Shown here: positions 44,644 through 55,275 of the stretch, one piece after another
Layout of the letters: each line of letters begins with the position of its first letter
How positions within the stretch are numbered: the first letter of the stretch is position 1
Made by a program: the position numbers and the translations under genes
Source: Lysinibacillus fusiformis
Lineage (GTDB): Bacteria > Bacillota > Bacilli > Bacillales_A > Planococcaceae
Assembly: GCA_030027265.1 (NCBI GenBank)
Contig: JASENG010000001.1
Coordinates: forward strand, 62,001 to 126,000
DNA length: 64,000 nucleotides
Direction of reading: 5' to 3'
Notes under the pieces: generated by a model
Databases searched by the model: none
What the model saw: only the letters and a program-made list of their open reading frames with translations
What the model was told of the DNA's origin: nothing

Positions 44644-44764
44644 GATTTTACCTCCAAAGGTGCATAATTGCATTATGTACAGAGTGCTTACATTATTGTA
44701 ACGATTTTTATTGAAAAAAGCTAACAGATAAAACAAAAACAAGAGATAACAGGGGGAAATTCAT

Positions 44765-45712
44765 TTGAAACGACAAATCATCGACAAAATTGAGCAATAT
44801 GATACAATAATCATCCATAGACATGTTCGTCCTGATCCAGATGCTTACGGGTCTCAATTTGGCTTAAAACGTTTATTAGAGGCGAACTATCCAGAGAAAA
44901 CAATTTACGCAATTGGTGAGCATGATCCTTCACTAACTTTTATGGAAACTCCTGAAATCATTGGTGATGAAGTATTTTCAAACAGTCTTGTCATTGTTAC
45001 GGATACTGCAAATACAGCTCGTATTGACGATAGTCGATATAATACCGGGTCATTCCTGATCAAAATTGATCATCATCCAAATGACGATCAATATGGAAAT
45101 CTGTTATGGGTGGATACAAATGCTAGCTCATGCAGTGAAATGATTTATGAACTATTTATTGAAGGCAGTGAATATAAAAACTGGAAACTGTCAGACTCAT
45201 GCGCACGTCTTCTATTTGCTGGAATTGTTGGTGATACTGGACGCTTCCTATACCCTAGTGCTTCACTAAGAACATTTGAAGTTGCAGGACAATTAATTAA
45301 ATATGATTTTGACCGTACGGAAGTATTTAACGGAATGTATGAAAAAGAGCCGAACCTATTACATTTGCAAGGATACATTTATGAAAATTTTAAAATTGAT
45401 GAAAACGGAGCTTGCTATATTAAACTGACAAAAGATGTTTTGGAGAGATTCCATGTAACACCTAATGATACTTCCTTATTGGTAGGTTCATTAAGTGATA
45501 TTAAAGGAGTTTGTGCTTGGGTATTTTTTGTGGAAGAAAACGAGCAAATCCGTATTCGCTTGCGATCTAAAGGGCCGATTATCAACGAACTTGCAAAGAA
45601 ATATAATGGTGGGGGACATCCTCTTGCTTCTGGGGCAACGGCTTATTCTTGGGAAGAAGTTGATCGTGCCATCGAAGATTTAAAAGAGCTTTGCCGTCAA
45701 TACAAAATATAA
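44765..45712 (+). CDS. nrnA: Oligoribonuclease / pAp-phosphatase NrnA
   Basis: This 315-residue DHH-DHHA1 phosphoesterase degrades short RNA and hydrolyses 3'-phosphoadenosine 5'-phosphate. The DHH domain shows HRHVRPDPDAYGSQ, TDTANTARID and the defining KIDHHPNDD; the DHHA1 domain ends in YNGGGHPLASGA. The start is TTG after GGGGGAA; no ATG is placed better. Position before dnaE is as in B. subtilis (ytqI). Only about 20 bp separate it from dnaE, suggesting co-transcription. Confidence 0.94.
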   Translation: MKRQIIDKIEQYDTIIIHRHVRPDPDAYGSQFGLKRLLEANYPEKTIYAIGEHDPSLTFMETPEIIGDEVFSNSLVIVTDTANTARIDDSRYNTGSFLIKIDHHPNDDQYGNLLWVDTNASSCSEMIYELFIEGSEYKNWKLSDSCARLLFAGIVGDTGRFLYPSASLRTFEVAGQLIKYDFDRTEVFNGMYEKEPNLLHLQGYIYENFKIDENGACYIKLTKDVLERFHVTPNDTSLLVGSLSDIKGVCAWVFFVEENEQIRIRLRSKGPIINELAKKYNGGGHPLASGATAYSWEEVDRAIEDLKELCRQYKI

Positions 45713-45733
45713 ATAATAATGGAGGGATGTAGT

Positions 45734-48700
45734 GTGACAGTCGTATATCCACAAATACGGACAAGTGCAGATTTATTAAAAAGTACAATTCGTATGGAAG
45801 AGCTCATCCCTTTTTTACAGTCCCAAAAGGCAAAAAGTTGTGCAATGGTTAATTCTAGATTGTACGGACTTTTGCCTTTTTGGCATGCGCTAAAAAAAGC
45901 TGGTATACATCCAGTAATTGGTTTATCGATTCAAGTGGAATTTACGAATGAAGTTTCACTGCCTTTATTAATTTATGCGAAAAATAATGAGGGCTATCAA
46001 AATCTATTAAAAATTAGCAGCAGTATATCGATCCGAGAAGATGAGAGAATTCCATGGCGATGGTTAGCAGCCTATTCAAGAGGGTGTGCTGCGGTGATTT
46101 CTACTGAATGTGAGCAGTGGTTTAGCGAAAATAGCTGGGGCCACACGCAACAGGTTGCCGGTACCTTTCATTCAGATTTCTATTTTGGAATTTCCCGCAG
46201 TGGAGGGATTGTTTCACCTATTGAGCAAAAAGTCCTCCAGCTAAGCCAAAATCTAAATGTTCGATGTATGGCCATTACCGAATGCTTATTTTTAAATCGT
46301 GAGGATCATTTTGCCTATAAAGTGGCAAGAGCTATTGAAACAGGTGTGAAGCTAAGTGAAGGAATACATACTGATCGTGAACACCAGTATATCCCTCGTG
46401 CTGATGAATGGGAAAATTGGTATCAGGACAAGCCTTTCTTGCTGGAAAATACTACGCAATTTATGTTGAGCTGCCAGGTTGACTTAAAGCACGAACATCA
46501 TTTCATGCCGAAATTCCCCCTGCAACCAAATCAAACTTCGGAAACAGTTCTTAGGGAAATGGCGCTTTCAGGTCTTAGGGAACGGTTACAGACAAATACC
46601 CCAAGCAAAGATTATCTCAACCGACTGCATTATGAATTACAGGTTATTACTTCTATGGGATATGCAGATTATTTTTTAATTGTTGCAGATTTTATGGGCT
46701 TTGCGAAAAGTGCCAATATCTTGACCGGGCCTGGCCGTGGCTCGTCGGCAAGTTCCCTTGTGGCCTATTGCTTAAATATAACGCAGGTAGATCCATTGAA
46801 ATATGGTTTGTTGTTTGAGCGTTTTTTAAATCCGGAACGCATTACACTTCCCGATATTGATATAGATTTCGTTGATACAAAACGTCAAGATGTAATCCAA
46901 TATGTAGCGAAGAAGTATGGCAAGCAGCATGTAGCGCAAATTATTACCTTTGGAACTTTGTCTGCAAAGGCTGTAGCAAGAGATGTTGCGCGGATGTTTA
47001 ATTTTGAAAGTGAAACGCTTGCCATGATTTCGAGATTAATACCGAATAGACTAGGCATCACACTTCAAGAAGCTTACGCTACCTCAGAACCGTTCAGAAA
47101 TTGGGTGGAGGCTGAACAGATTCGCAAGACTTGGTTTCACGTAGCAAATAAGCTGGAAGGGTTACCTAGAAATGCATCTACCCATGCAGCTGGTGTTGTA
47201 CTTAGCCCGATGCCTTTAGTTGAAGTCGTGCCGATTGAAGAAGGTCATGATGGCATTTATTTAACCCAGTGGCCGATGCAAGAGGTTGAGCAGGCTGGCT
47301 TATTGAAGATGGATTTTTTAGGACTCCGAAATTTAACGATTTTAGAAAATATTCGACAGTCGATCTACTATACCCATAAAAAATGGATCGATTTCAATAA
47401 GATTCCATTTAATGACGAAAAGACATTTCAGTTATTAAAAGAGGGTGATACAGCAGGTGTATTCCAGCTTGAATCGGATGGCATGAAAAATGCATTAAGA
47501 GAGATAGCCCCTACGGAATTTTTGGATATTGTGGCGGTTAATGCTCTATATCGTCCTGGGCCGATGGAGTTTATTCCTGTATATGCAAGAAGAAAAGCGG
47601 CACGGGAGAAAGTCTTGATGCCGCATCCGATTCTTGAGCAGATTCTAAAGGAAACATACGGTGTTATCGTATATCAAGAGCAAATTATGCAAATTGCCCA
47701 TGTATTTGCTGGTTTTACGATTGGTGAAGCAGATTTGCTGAGAAGAGCTGTCAGCAAAAAGAAAAGAGAAGTACTGGAACAGCAAGAAAATGCATTCGTC
47801 AATGGAGCAGTTTCGAATGGATACCCAGCGCAAATAGCAAAAGAGGTGTATGATTTAATCGTTCGCTTTGCAGATTATGGCTTTGCCAAGAGCCATGCGG
47901 TTGCCTATAGTTTTATTTCCTATCAGATGGCTTATCTGAAGGCGAATTTCCCGGCTAATTTTTATGCTGCTTTAATGACAAATGCAATCGGCAACCAAGA
48001 AAAGCTTTCCCAGCTTATTTTGGAAGCAAAAAATAAAGGGATCGAAGTTTTAAAACCATCCATTCGGAATAGTCAAAGAGTCTTTACAGTTGAGAAGGGG
48101 AATATTCGTTTCAGCCTTTCAGCAATTAAAGGTGTACCATCGCCATTATTGCAAAAAATCGTGGCGATACGAAAGACAAAGGAACAACCTTTTGAAGATA
48201 TTTTTGACCTGGCTGTCTCTTTAAGTGCAGTCCACTTCACTCGAAAAGTAATGGAACCTTTGATCAAATCCGGTGCATTGGATGATTTCGGAAAAGACCG
48301 GGCAACCCTTTTAGCGACAATTGATGCCGCAGAAAAGCATGCAAAACTTGTACGTCCCGACGAAGATGAAAATGATTTATTTGCCGCAGACAGTTTGATC
48401 TTTGGCAAGCCGAAATATGTGGAAGCCCATCCGATTCCAGAAAAGATGAAGCTTCAATTTGAAAAAGAAGCATTAGGTTTTTATCTATCTGAACATCCTG
48501 TTGCATTGGAGAGAGCTAAATGGAGTGAAGTGAATGCTACAACTAAGGGACTTTTGCAGGCTAGACCAAATAGCCTTATTAAATTAGTTGGCATGGTGGA
48601 GGGGATTCGTCAAATTCGTACGAAAAAAGGTGAGTTAATGGCCTTTATTCAGCTTCAGGACGAATATGGGACAATCTCTACAACACTTTTCCCTCAAAGT

Positions 48701-48817
48701 TATAATGAAGTGATTGGATGGATGAAAGAGGATCGTATAGTCTATGTTGAAGGTATGCTGGATTTCCGCAATGGAAGTCCGCAAATTAAAGTAAAAACGA
48801 TAAAAAATAGCCACTAA
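45734..48817 (+). CDS. dnaE: DNA polymerase III subunit alpha DnaE
   Basis: This 1027-residue replicative polymerase is the enzyme that extends RNA primers on the lagging strand in Bacilli before handing over to PolC. The catalytic aspartates lie in PDIDIDFVDTKR (D374, D376, D378), with GPGRGSSASSLVAY upstream. The tandem helix-hairpin-helix and a C-terminal OB fold (GMVEGIRQIRTKKGELMAFIQLQD) follow. The N-terminal PHP domain is degenerate: the usual His-x-His near the N-terminus is absent (IRTSADLLKS) and the Asp-His pair reads NSRLYG. The protein is about 90 residues shorter than B. subtilis DnaE. The GTG at 45734 was chosen for its GGAGGG at seven bases. Confidence 0.95.
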   Translation: MTVVYPQIRTSADLLKSTIRMEELIPFLQSQKAKSCAMVNSRLYGLLPFWHALKKAGIHPVIGLSIQVEFTNEVSLPLLIYAKNNEGYQNLLKISSSISIREDERIPWRWLAAYSRGCAAVISTECEQWFSENSWGHTQQVAGTFHSDFYFGISRSGGIVSPIEQKVLQLSQNLNVRCMAITECLFLNREDHFAYKVARAIETGVKLSEGIHTDREHQYIPRADEWENWYQDKPFLLENTTQFMLSCQVDLKHEHHFMPKFPLQPNQTSETVLREMALSGLRERLQTNTPSKDYLNRLHYELQVITSMGYADYFLIVADFMGFAKSANILTGPGRGSSASSLVAYCLNITQVDPLKYGLLFERFLNPERITLPDIDIDFVDTKRQDVIQYVAKKYGKQHVAQIITFGTLSAKAVARDVARMFNFESETLAMISRLIPNRLGITLQEAYATSEPFRNWVEAEQIRKTWFHVANKLEGLPRNASTHAAGVVLSPMPLVEVVPIEEGHDGIYLTQWPMQEVEQAGLLKMDFLGLRNLTILENIRQSIYYTHKKWIDFNKIPFNDEKTFQLLKEGDTAGVFQLESDGMKNALREIAPTEFLDIVAVNALYRPGPMEFIPVYARRKAAREKVLMPHPILEQILKETYGVIVYQEQIMQIAHVFAGFTIGEADLLRRAVSKKKREVLEQQENAFVNGAVSNGYPAQIAKEVYDLIVRFADYGFAKSHAVAYSFISYQMAYLKANFPANFYAALMTNAIGNQEKLSQLILEAKNKGIEVLKPSIRNSQRVFTVEKGNIRFSLSAIKGVPSPLLQKIVAIRKTKEQPFEDIFDLAVSLSAVHFTRKVMEPLIKSGALDDFGKDRATLLATIDAAEKHAKLVRPDEDENDLFAADSLIFGKPKYVEAHPIPEKMKLQFEKEALGFYLSEHPVALERAKWSEVNATTKGLLQARPNSLIKLVGMVEGIRQIRTKKGELMAFIQLQDEYGTISTTLFPQSYNEVIGWMKEDRIVYVEGMLDFRNGSPQIKVKTIKNSH

Positions 48818-48842
48818 CGAGCGAAAAATACAATGTTTTACA

Positions 48843-48875
48843 AAAACTGTGCAAATCTTGCACAGTTTTTTCTTT
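48843..48875 (+). terminator. Terminator after dnaE
   Basis: AAAACTGTGCAA pairs with TTGCACAGTTTT around three bases, followed by TTCTTT. Confidence 0.9.
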
Positions 48876-48901
48876 ACAAAAGAAAAATGTTTATGTATTC
48901 T
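48873..48901 (+). promoter_or_regulatory. Candidate promoter of gntR-accDA
   Basis: TTTACA (48873-48878) and TATTCT (48896-48901) have a 17-bp spacer. The start site would fall on the palindrome at 48906-48926. Confidence 0.5.
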
Positions 48902-48905
48902 AATA

Positions 48906-48926
48906 AAAAGTGGTCAGACCACTTTT
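48906..48926. promoter_or_regulatory. 21-bp perfect palindrome, FadR/GntR-type operator
   Basis: AAAAGTGGTC-A-GACCACTTTT is perfectly symmetric. Its TGGT-cag-ACCA core matches the FadR-subfamily GntR operator form (TGGTNNNACCA). It covers the predicted start site of the next gene, itself a FadR-type regulator, so autoregulation is likely. A terminator role is less likely, because dnaE already has one 30 bp upstream. Confidence 0.75.
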
Positions 48927-49077
48927 GAGCTAATATGAATTTTATTTGAAAAGCGGTATAAAAACTTATTGATTTTCTCTAGTATTGCCTAAAATCGTAA
49001 TTTCTATTGTTTGTTATGTGATTTACATTGTACGGTTAATAAAATGCCTTTAGTTCCTAACGTCATGCGGGGTGCTT

Positions 49078-49725
49078 ATGGATAAAAAACAGGAAAACAA
49101 GAAAGTATTTTTAGAGATTGTTCATCAATTAAGAGAGTTAATCAAACACGAGGGGATTCAACCGGGAGAAAAATTACCTTCAGAACGAGTACTATCCGAG
49201 AGACTGAACGTTGGCCGTTCTTCAGTAAGAGAAGCACTTCGGAGCTTGGAGCTGCTAGGGCTTATTGAAACAAGACATGGCGGGGGTACCTTTTTAAGTG
49301 CGGTTCATTCCAACCAACTGGTCGAGATTCTAGCATCCTTTATCCTGCAAGAAAATAAAGCAGTAGAGGATGTTCATATCGTCAGAAGAATGCATGAAAA
49401 GGAAGCCATACGTGTCATCTGTTCAGAACAATCTTTAAGAAGTTCACCAGTTTGGGAAAGCTTGTTTATGAAATTAGAGCTTGAAAACGAAATCGAAAGA
49501 CTCCTCTTATTAAGAGAATTAATGATCGCTTCAGGTAATAGATTAGCTTTGAAAATATGGTTACAGCTCGCTGCATATAGTGCAACACCATTGAAGAAAT
49601 TATCAACTGAAAGAGAGAAGCCAATGCTTCAGATGCTGATTAAATCACTGCAGTTAGGCTATGAAAGAGAAGCATTGAGCGCTTATGAAAACTGGATTCA
49701 CTATATGAGAAATTCAACATCATAA
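49078..49725 (+). CDS. FadR-subfamily GntR regulator upstream of accDA
   Basis: This is a 215-residue GntR-type regulator. The winged helix covers about residues 8-75: PGEKLPSERVLSERLNVGRSSVREALRSLELLG, then the wing GLIETRHGGGTFL. The C-terminal domain resembles FCD by length and by IASGN, but the metal-binding pattern D-x2-FH-x2-IA-x-ASGN is lost (here LLLLRELMIASGN). It may therefore not bind the usual carboxylate/metal ligand. It sits 18 bp before accD, with a palindromic operator at its own start, so it could control acetyl-CoA carboxylase transferase genes (inference). The start is the ATG at 49078; a GTG two codons earlier is possible. Confidence 0.85.
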   Translation: MDKKQENKKVFLEIVHQLRELIKHEGIQPGEKLPSERVLSERLNVGRSSVREALRSLELLGLIETRHGGGTFLSAVHSNQLVEILASFILQENKAVEDVHIVRRMHEKEAIRVICSEQSLRSSPVWESLFMKLELENEIERLLLLRELMIASGNRLALKIWLQLAAYSATPLKKLSTEREKPMLQMLIKSLQLGYEREALSAYENWIHYMRNSTS

Positions 49726-49743
49726 TTGTAAGGGGGAAAAAAA

Positions 49744-50616
49744 GTGGCAATTAGAAGTTTATTATCTATTAACAAGAAGAAACAAAAAGGTGTCGTTGTA
49801 GATCGTAATAAAGAAAATTCCTTTCCGGCAGATTTAATGACAAAATGTCCTGAGTGCAAGAAAATCTACTTAACTAAGGAATTGGACAATAATATGAAAG
49901 TTTGTCCTAATTGTGATTATCACTACAAAATGACTGCTTGGGAACGAGTTTCTATATTGTTGGATGAAGGTACATTTGAATCTTTTGATGAAAACTTACG
50001 TACTTCTAACCCATTAAAATTCCCTTCCTATTTAGAGAAAATCGAAATTGATTCACACAAAACGGGGTTAAATGAAGCAGTTTTAACTGGGATGGGAAGT
50101 ATTAAAGGGGCGCAAGTGGTGGTCGCCATCATGGATTCACATTTCCGAATGGGGTCAATGGGATCGGTAGTTGGGGAGAAAATCACACGTGCTATAGAAA
50201 AAGCAACTGAATATGAATTGCCATTTATCATTTTCACGGCTAGTGGTGGGGCACGAATGCAAGAAGGGGTAATCTCGCTGATGCAAATGGCGAAAACAAG
50301 TGTCGCTTTAAAGCGTCACAGTGATCATGGGCTACTTTTCATTTCGATTATGACCCATCCGACAACAGGGGGAGTATCAGCAAGTTTTGCATCATTAGGG
50401 GATTTAAATATTGCTGAGCCGCAAGCTTTAATCGGTTTTGCTGGTCGACGTGTCATCGAGCAAACAGTTCGAGAAAAGCTCCCGGATGATTTCCAGACAG
50501 CAGAATTTTTACTTGCACACGGTCAGTTAGATGCGATTTTCCATCGTAAAGAAATGCGTGATAATTTAGCGACAATTGTTAAGTTGCACCAAAAAGGAGG
50601 AGTTTCAAATGTCTAA
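49744..50616 (+). CDS. accD: Acetyl-CoA carboxylase carboxyltransferase subunit beta
   Basis: This 290-residue subunit pairs with AccA and transfers the carboxyl group from carboxybiotin to acetyl-CoA, giving malonyl-CoA for fatty-acid synthesis. The N-terminal zinc ribbon has C35, C38, C54 and C57 ([16 protein letters not shown]). The crotonase-like core carries [12 protein letters not shown] and [11 protein letters not shown]. The start is GTG with AAGGGGG upstream. The 3' end overlaps accA by 8 bp, giving equal translation of the two subunits. Confidence 0.97.
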   Translation: MAIRSLLSINKKKQKGVVVDRNKENSFPADLMTKCPECKKIYLTKELDNNMKVCPNCDYHYKMTAWERVSILLDEGTFESFDENLRTSNPLKFPSYLEKIEIDSHKTGLNEAVLTGMGSIKGAQVVVAIMDSHFRMGSMGSVVGEKITRAIEKATEYELPFIIFTASGGARMQEGVISLMQMAKTSVALKRHSDHGLLFISIMTHPTTGGVSASFASLGDLNIAEPQALIGFAGRRVIEQTVREKLPDDFQTAEFLLAHGQLDAIFHRKEMRDNLATIVKLHQKGGVSNV

Positions 50617-51574
50617 ATCACTTGACTTCGAAGAACCTGTTGTAAAACTTCGCGAAAAAATCGAAGAACTAAAAGATATTGCCCAAAATGCAGAAGTCGA
50701 TATGTCAACTGAAATTGAAACACTTGAAACAAGACTCAAACAATTGGAAACAAAGATTTATACGAATATGGAGCCTTGGGATCGAGTGCAGGTTGCTCGT
50801 CATGCACAACGTCCAACAACCTTGGATTATATTAAGGAAATTTTCTCTGATTTTATCGAGCTGCATGGGGATCGCAGCTTTGGGGATGACGAAGCAATCA
50901 TTGGGGGAATTGCGAGTTTCGAAGGGCAGCCGATTACGATTATCGGACATCAAAGGGGTAAAACAACGAAAGAAAATATTCGACGTAATTTCGGGATGCC
51001 GCATCCAGAAGGCTATAGAAAAGCACTGCGCTTGATGAAGCAGGCAGAGAAATTTAAACGTCCTATTATTTGTTTTATAGATACAAAGGGAGCATATCCA
51101 GGTAAAGCGGCTGAGGAACGTGGTCAAAGTGAAGCCATCGCCAAAAATCTTTTTGAGATGGCCGGACTAAAAGTTCCAGTCATCAGTGTTGTCATTGGTG
51201 AAGGCGGCAGTGGGGGAGCGTTAGCATTAGGGGTTGCAAATAAAATATTCATGCTTGAGAATTCCACATACTCCGTAATTTCTCCAGAGGGAGCAGCATC
51301 GATTCTTTGGAAAGATGCAACTTTAGCGAAACAAGCAGCAGAAGCTATGAAAATTACGGCTTTTGATTTAAAAGCGATGGATATCATTGATGGAATTGTT
51401 ATCGAGGTTGCTGGGGGAGCACACCGAGATGTACAAGCTCAAGCGAAAGAACTTAAAGAGTGCCTTAACAATGCTTTAGCAGAGTTGAACACCTTATCAG
51501 AAACAGAACTAATCGATGATCGTTACGATAAATTTAGAAAAATAGGCGAATTCATTGAAGTAGAAGCAAACTGA
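50609..51574 (+). CDS. accA: Acetyl-CoA carboxylase carboxyltransferase subunit alpha
   Basis: This 321-residue partner of AccD has an N-terminal coiled-coil extension (about 10-60) and the crotonase-like core with [37 protein letters not shown] and [16 protein letters not shown], the carboxybiotin/acetyl-CoA oxyanion loops. The start is the ATG at 50609, inside the accD end, with AAAGGAGG eight bases upstream; a longer in-frame start has no such site. It is the last gene of gntR-accD-accA. Confidence 0.97.
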   Translation: MSKSLDFEEPVVKLREKIEELKDIAQNAEVDMSTEIETLETRLKQLETKIYTNMEPWDRVQVARHAQRPTTLDYIKEIFSDFIELHGDRSFGDDEAIIGGIASFEGQPITIIGHQRGKTTKENIRRNFGMPHPEGYRKALRLMKQAEKFKRPIICFIDTKGAYPGKAAEERGQSEAIAKNLFEMAGLKVPVISVVIGEGGSGGALALGVANKIFMLENSTYSVISPEGAASILWKDATLAKQAAEAMKITAFDLKAMDIIDGIVIEVAGGAHRDVQAQAKELKECLNNALAELNTLSETELIDDRYDKFRKIGEFIEVEAN

Positions 51575-51639
51575 TCTAGCATGATGAGGCTGGTTATCTA
51601 AAATTATTGCAGTACAAACGATTATTAATAAAACAAAAT

Positions 51640-51672
51640 GACAAAATCCAAAACGGGTTTTGTCGTTTTTTT
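51640..51672 (+). terminator. Terminator of accDA
   Basis: GACAAAATCC pairs with GGGTTTTGTC around about five bases, followed by GTTTTTTTT. Confidence 0.85.
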
Positions 51673-51673
51673 T

Positions 51674-52964
<1,291 letters not shown>

Positions 52965-52987
52965 CTAAAGTAAACGGAGAGAAAACT

Positions 52988-54748
52988 ATGAGAAAAACAA
53001 AAATCGTATGTACTATTGGTCCAGCAAGTGAATCACCTGAAATGCTTACAAAATTAATGGAAGCCGGCATGAATGTAGCGAGATTAAACTTCTCCCATGG
53101 GAATCATGAAGAGCATGCAGTGAGAATTGCTGCAATTCGAGAAGTCGCTCAAAAACTAAATAAAACAGTAGGAATCCTGCTGGATACAAAAGGTCCTGAA
53201 ATTCGTACTCACAATATGGAAAATGGGGAGTTGCATCTTAAGCAAGGACAAGTCATTGATATTTCAATGGCAGAAGTACTTGGAAATGAAAGTGCCTTTT
53301 CTGTTACGTATGAGAATTTAATAGAAGATGTTGACCAAAACGATCGTATCCTCTTAGATGATGGCTTAATCGAGCTGCGTGTATTGGCGAAGGATATAGA
53401 AAAAGGATTAATCCATACAATCGTTGAAAATGCCGGGCTATTGAAAAACAAAAAAGGTGTTAATGTACCGGGTGTATCTGTAAAACTTCCTGGGATTACA
53501 GAGAAGGATGCACAGGATATTTTATTTGGCATTGAACAAGGTGTTGACTTTATCGCAGCTTCCTTCGTTCGTACGCCGAAAGATGTACTTGAAATTCGTG
53601 AATTGCTTGAGCAAAATGACGGCAGCCATATTCAAATCATCCCTAAAATTGAAAACCAAGAAGGTGTGGACCATATTGATGAAATAATTGAAGTTTCTGA
53701 TGGCCTAATGGTTGCTCGTGGAGATTTAGGGGTTGAAATTCCAGCTGAAGAAGTGCCGCTAGTTCAAAAAACATTGATTAAAAAATGTAACTTGGTAGGG
53801 AAACCAGTTATTACTGCTACTCAAATGCTGGATTCAATGCAGCGTAATCCGCGCCCAACCCGTGCAGAAGCAAGTGATGTTGCAAATGCAATTTTTGATG
53901 GAACGGATGCAATTATGCTTTCAGGCGAAACAGCTGCTGGACTTTATCCAGTTGAGTCGGTAACTACAATGAATAAAATTGCTGAGTATACAGAGAACTC
54001 ATTGGATTATCGTCAAATCGTAAACACGCGCAGTAAAGAAAGAGGATCAACAATGACGGAGGCTCTTTCTCAAGCCGTAGCTTATACATCGATCAACTTA
54101 GGTGTAAAATCTGTATTAGCTCCAACAGCAAGCGGCACTACTGCTAGAATGATTGCAAAATATCGCCCTGGTGTACCAATTATTGCGATTACAAATATTC
54201 CTTCAACTGCTCAGAAGTTAACACTTGTATGGGGCGTTACACCCATTGTTACACAGAAAGTGGATACAACGGATGAAATTTTGGAGTTATCAGTGGATGA
54301 AGCATTAAAGCATGGCTATGTCGATCATGGAGATGTCGTGATTATTACTGCTGGTGTGCCGGTTGGCGAGGCAGGAACAACCAACTTAATGAAGGTTCAT
54401 GTCATTGGAGACCTACTGGCAAAAGGTCAGGGTGTCGGAAAACTTTCCGTTGTAGGAAAAGCAATGGTTGTGAAAAATGCTGAAGAAGCCCTTAGCCATG
54501 ATGCTGAGGATGCCATTTTAGTAACGGTTGGAACTGATCGTGAAATGATGGATGCTATTAAGAAATGTGCAGGAATCATTACGGAAGAAGGCGGTTTAAC
54601 AAGCCATGCAGCCGTAGTTGGACTAAGTCTTGGCATTCCTGTAATTGTAGGGGTAAATGAAGCAACTTCATTAATTCGCCATGGTCAAGAAATTACAATG
54701 GACGCAGAAACTGGTGTAATTTATAAAGGTCATGCTAGTGTTCTATAA
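52988..54748 (+). CDS. pyk: Pyruvate kinase with C-terminal PEP-utiliser-like domain
   Basis: This 586-residue enzyme converts phosphoenolpyruvate and ADP to pyruvate and ATP. N-terminal [19 protein letters not shown], catalytic [10 protein letters not shown] and [12 protein letters not shown], and TQMLDSM are conserved. An extra C-terminal domain of about 110 residues, with [19 protein letters not shown], resembles the phosphohistidine domain of PEP-utilising enzymes. It is typical of Bacillus and Geobacillus pyruvate kinases; its histidine (TSHAA) is kept. The start ATG has GGAGAG. It is co-transcribed with pfkA. Confidence 0.97.
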   Translation: MRKTKIVCTIGPASESPEMLTKLMEAGMNVARLNFSHGNHEEHAVRIAAIREVAQKLNKTVGILLDTKGPEIRTHNMENGELHLKQGQVIDISMAEVLGNESAFSVTYENLIEDVDQNDRILLDDGLIELRVLAKDIEKGLIHTIVENAGLLKNKKGVNVPGVSVKLPGITEKDAQDILFGIEQGVDFIAASFVRTPKDVLEIRELLEQNDGSHIQIIPKIENQEGVDHIDEIIEVSDGLMVARGDLGVEIPAEEVPLVQKTLIKKCNLVGKPVITATQMLDSMQRNPRPTRAEASDVANAIFDGTDAIMLSGETAAGLYPVESVTTMNKIAEYTENSLDYRQIVNTRSKERGSTMTEALSQAVAYTSINLGVKSVLAPTASGTTARMIAKYRPGVPIIAITNIPSTAQKLTLVWGVTPIVTQKVDTTDEILELSVDEALKHGYVDHGDVVIITAGVPVGEAGTTNLMKVHVIGDLLAKGQGVGKLSVVGKAMVVKNAEEALSHDAEDAILVTVGTDREMMDAIKKCAGIITEEGGLTSHAAVVGLSLGIPVIVGVNEATSLIRHGQEITMDAETGVIYKGHASVL

Positions 54749-54762
54749 ATAAAATATCAAAA

Positions 54763-54806
54763 TGGGAGCATCTCAAGTTGTTTTTGAGTATGCTCCCTTT
54801 ATTTTT
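54763..54806 (+). terminator. Terminator of pfkA-pyk
   Basis: GGGAGCAT-CTCAA pairs with TTGAG-(T)-ATGCTCCC around seven bases, followed by TTTATTTTT. Confidence 0.88.
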
Positions 54807-54885
54807 ATAGAACATAATTGAAACTTTTATCCTAATAATTCGTATACTATTAATAGAATTACCTTATAATTGGAGGTTATATCAA

Positions 54886-55275
54886 TTGCGAAAAATAATA
54901 GGTGCTTTTATAGCGGCAATATTAGTTGAAATAGCTATATTTATAGTAATTGGAAAAGTGCTAGGTGTATTTGCTACATTATTGTTCATAATATTAACGA
55001 GTGTCATTGGTGTCATTGTAGCCAAAAAGCAAGGCATTCAGTCTGTTCGCAATATGCAAAACAGTTTGTCGGAGGGAAATCCGCCAGGTGTTGCCATAAT
55101 CGATACGTTTTTAATTTTCATAGGTGGGGTACTATTAGTAACACCAGGGTTTGTAACAGATCTTGTAGGCTTTACTTTAATAATTCCTTTTACAAGAAAA
55201 TTATATAAGCCAGCAATTTTTTATTGGTTAAGAAATAAATTAAAAAATGGTCAAGCGATTATTATTCGTAGATAG
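54886..55275 (+). CDS. fxsA: FxsA family membrane protein
   Basis: This 129-residue FxsA-type protein has three to four membrane segments (about 3-22, 25-46, 68-90 and 93-108) and the family stretch TPGFVTDLVGFTLIIPFTR. FxsA from E. coli relieves exclusion of phage T7 by F plasmids when overexpressed; its normal role in Bacillus is unknown. The start is TTG, ten bases after TTGGAGG. Its 3' end overlaps the convergent ytvI by 14 bp, with no terminator between. Confidence 0.88.
   Translation: MRKIIGAFIAAILVEIAIFIVIGKVLGVFATLLFIILTSVIGVIVAKKQGIQSVRNMQNSLSEGNPPGVAIIDTFLIFIGGVLLVTPGFVTDLVGFTLIIPFTRKLYKPAIFYWLRNKLKNGQAIIIRR

Noticed and set aside
48906-48926. Palindrome as a second dnaE terminator
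   Set aside because: dnaE already has a strong terminator 30 bp upstream; the core matches a FadR-type operator and lies on a promoter.
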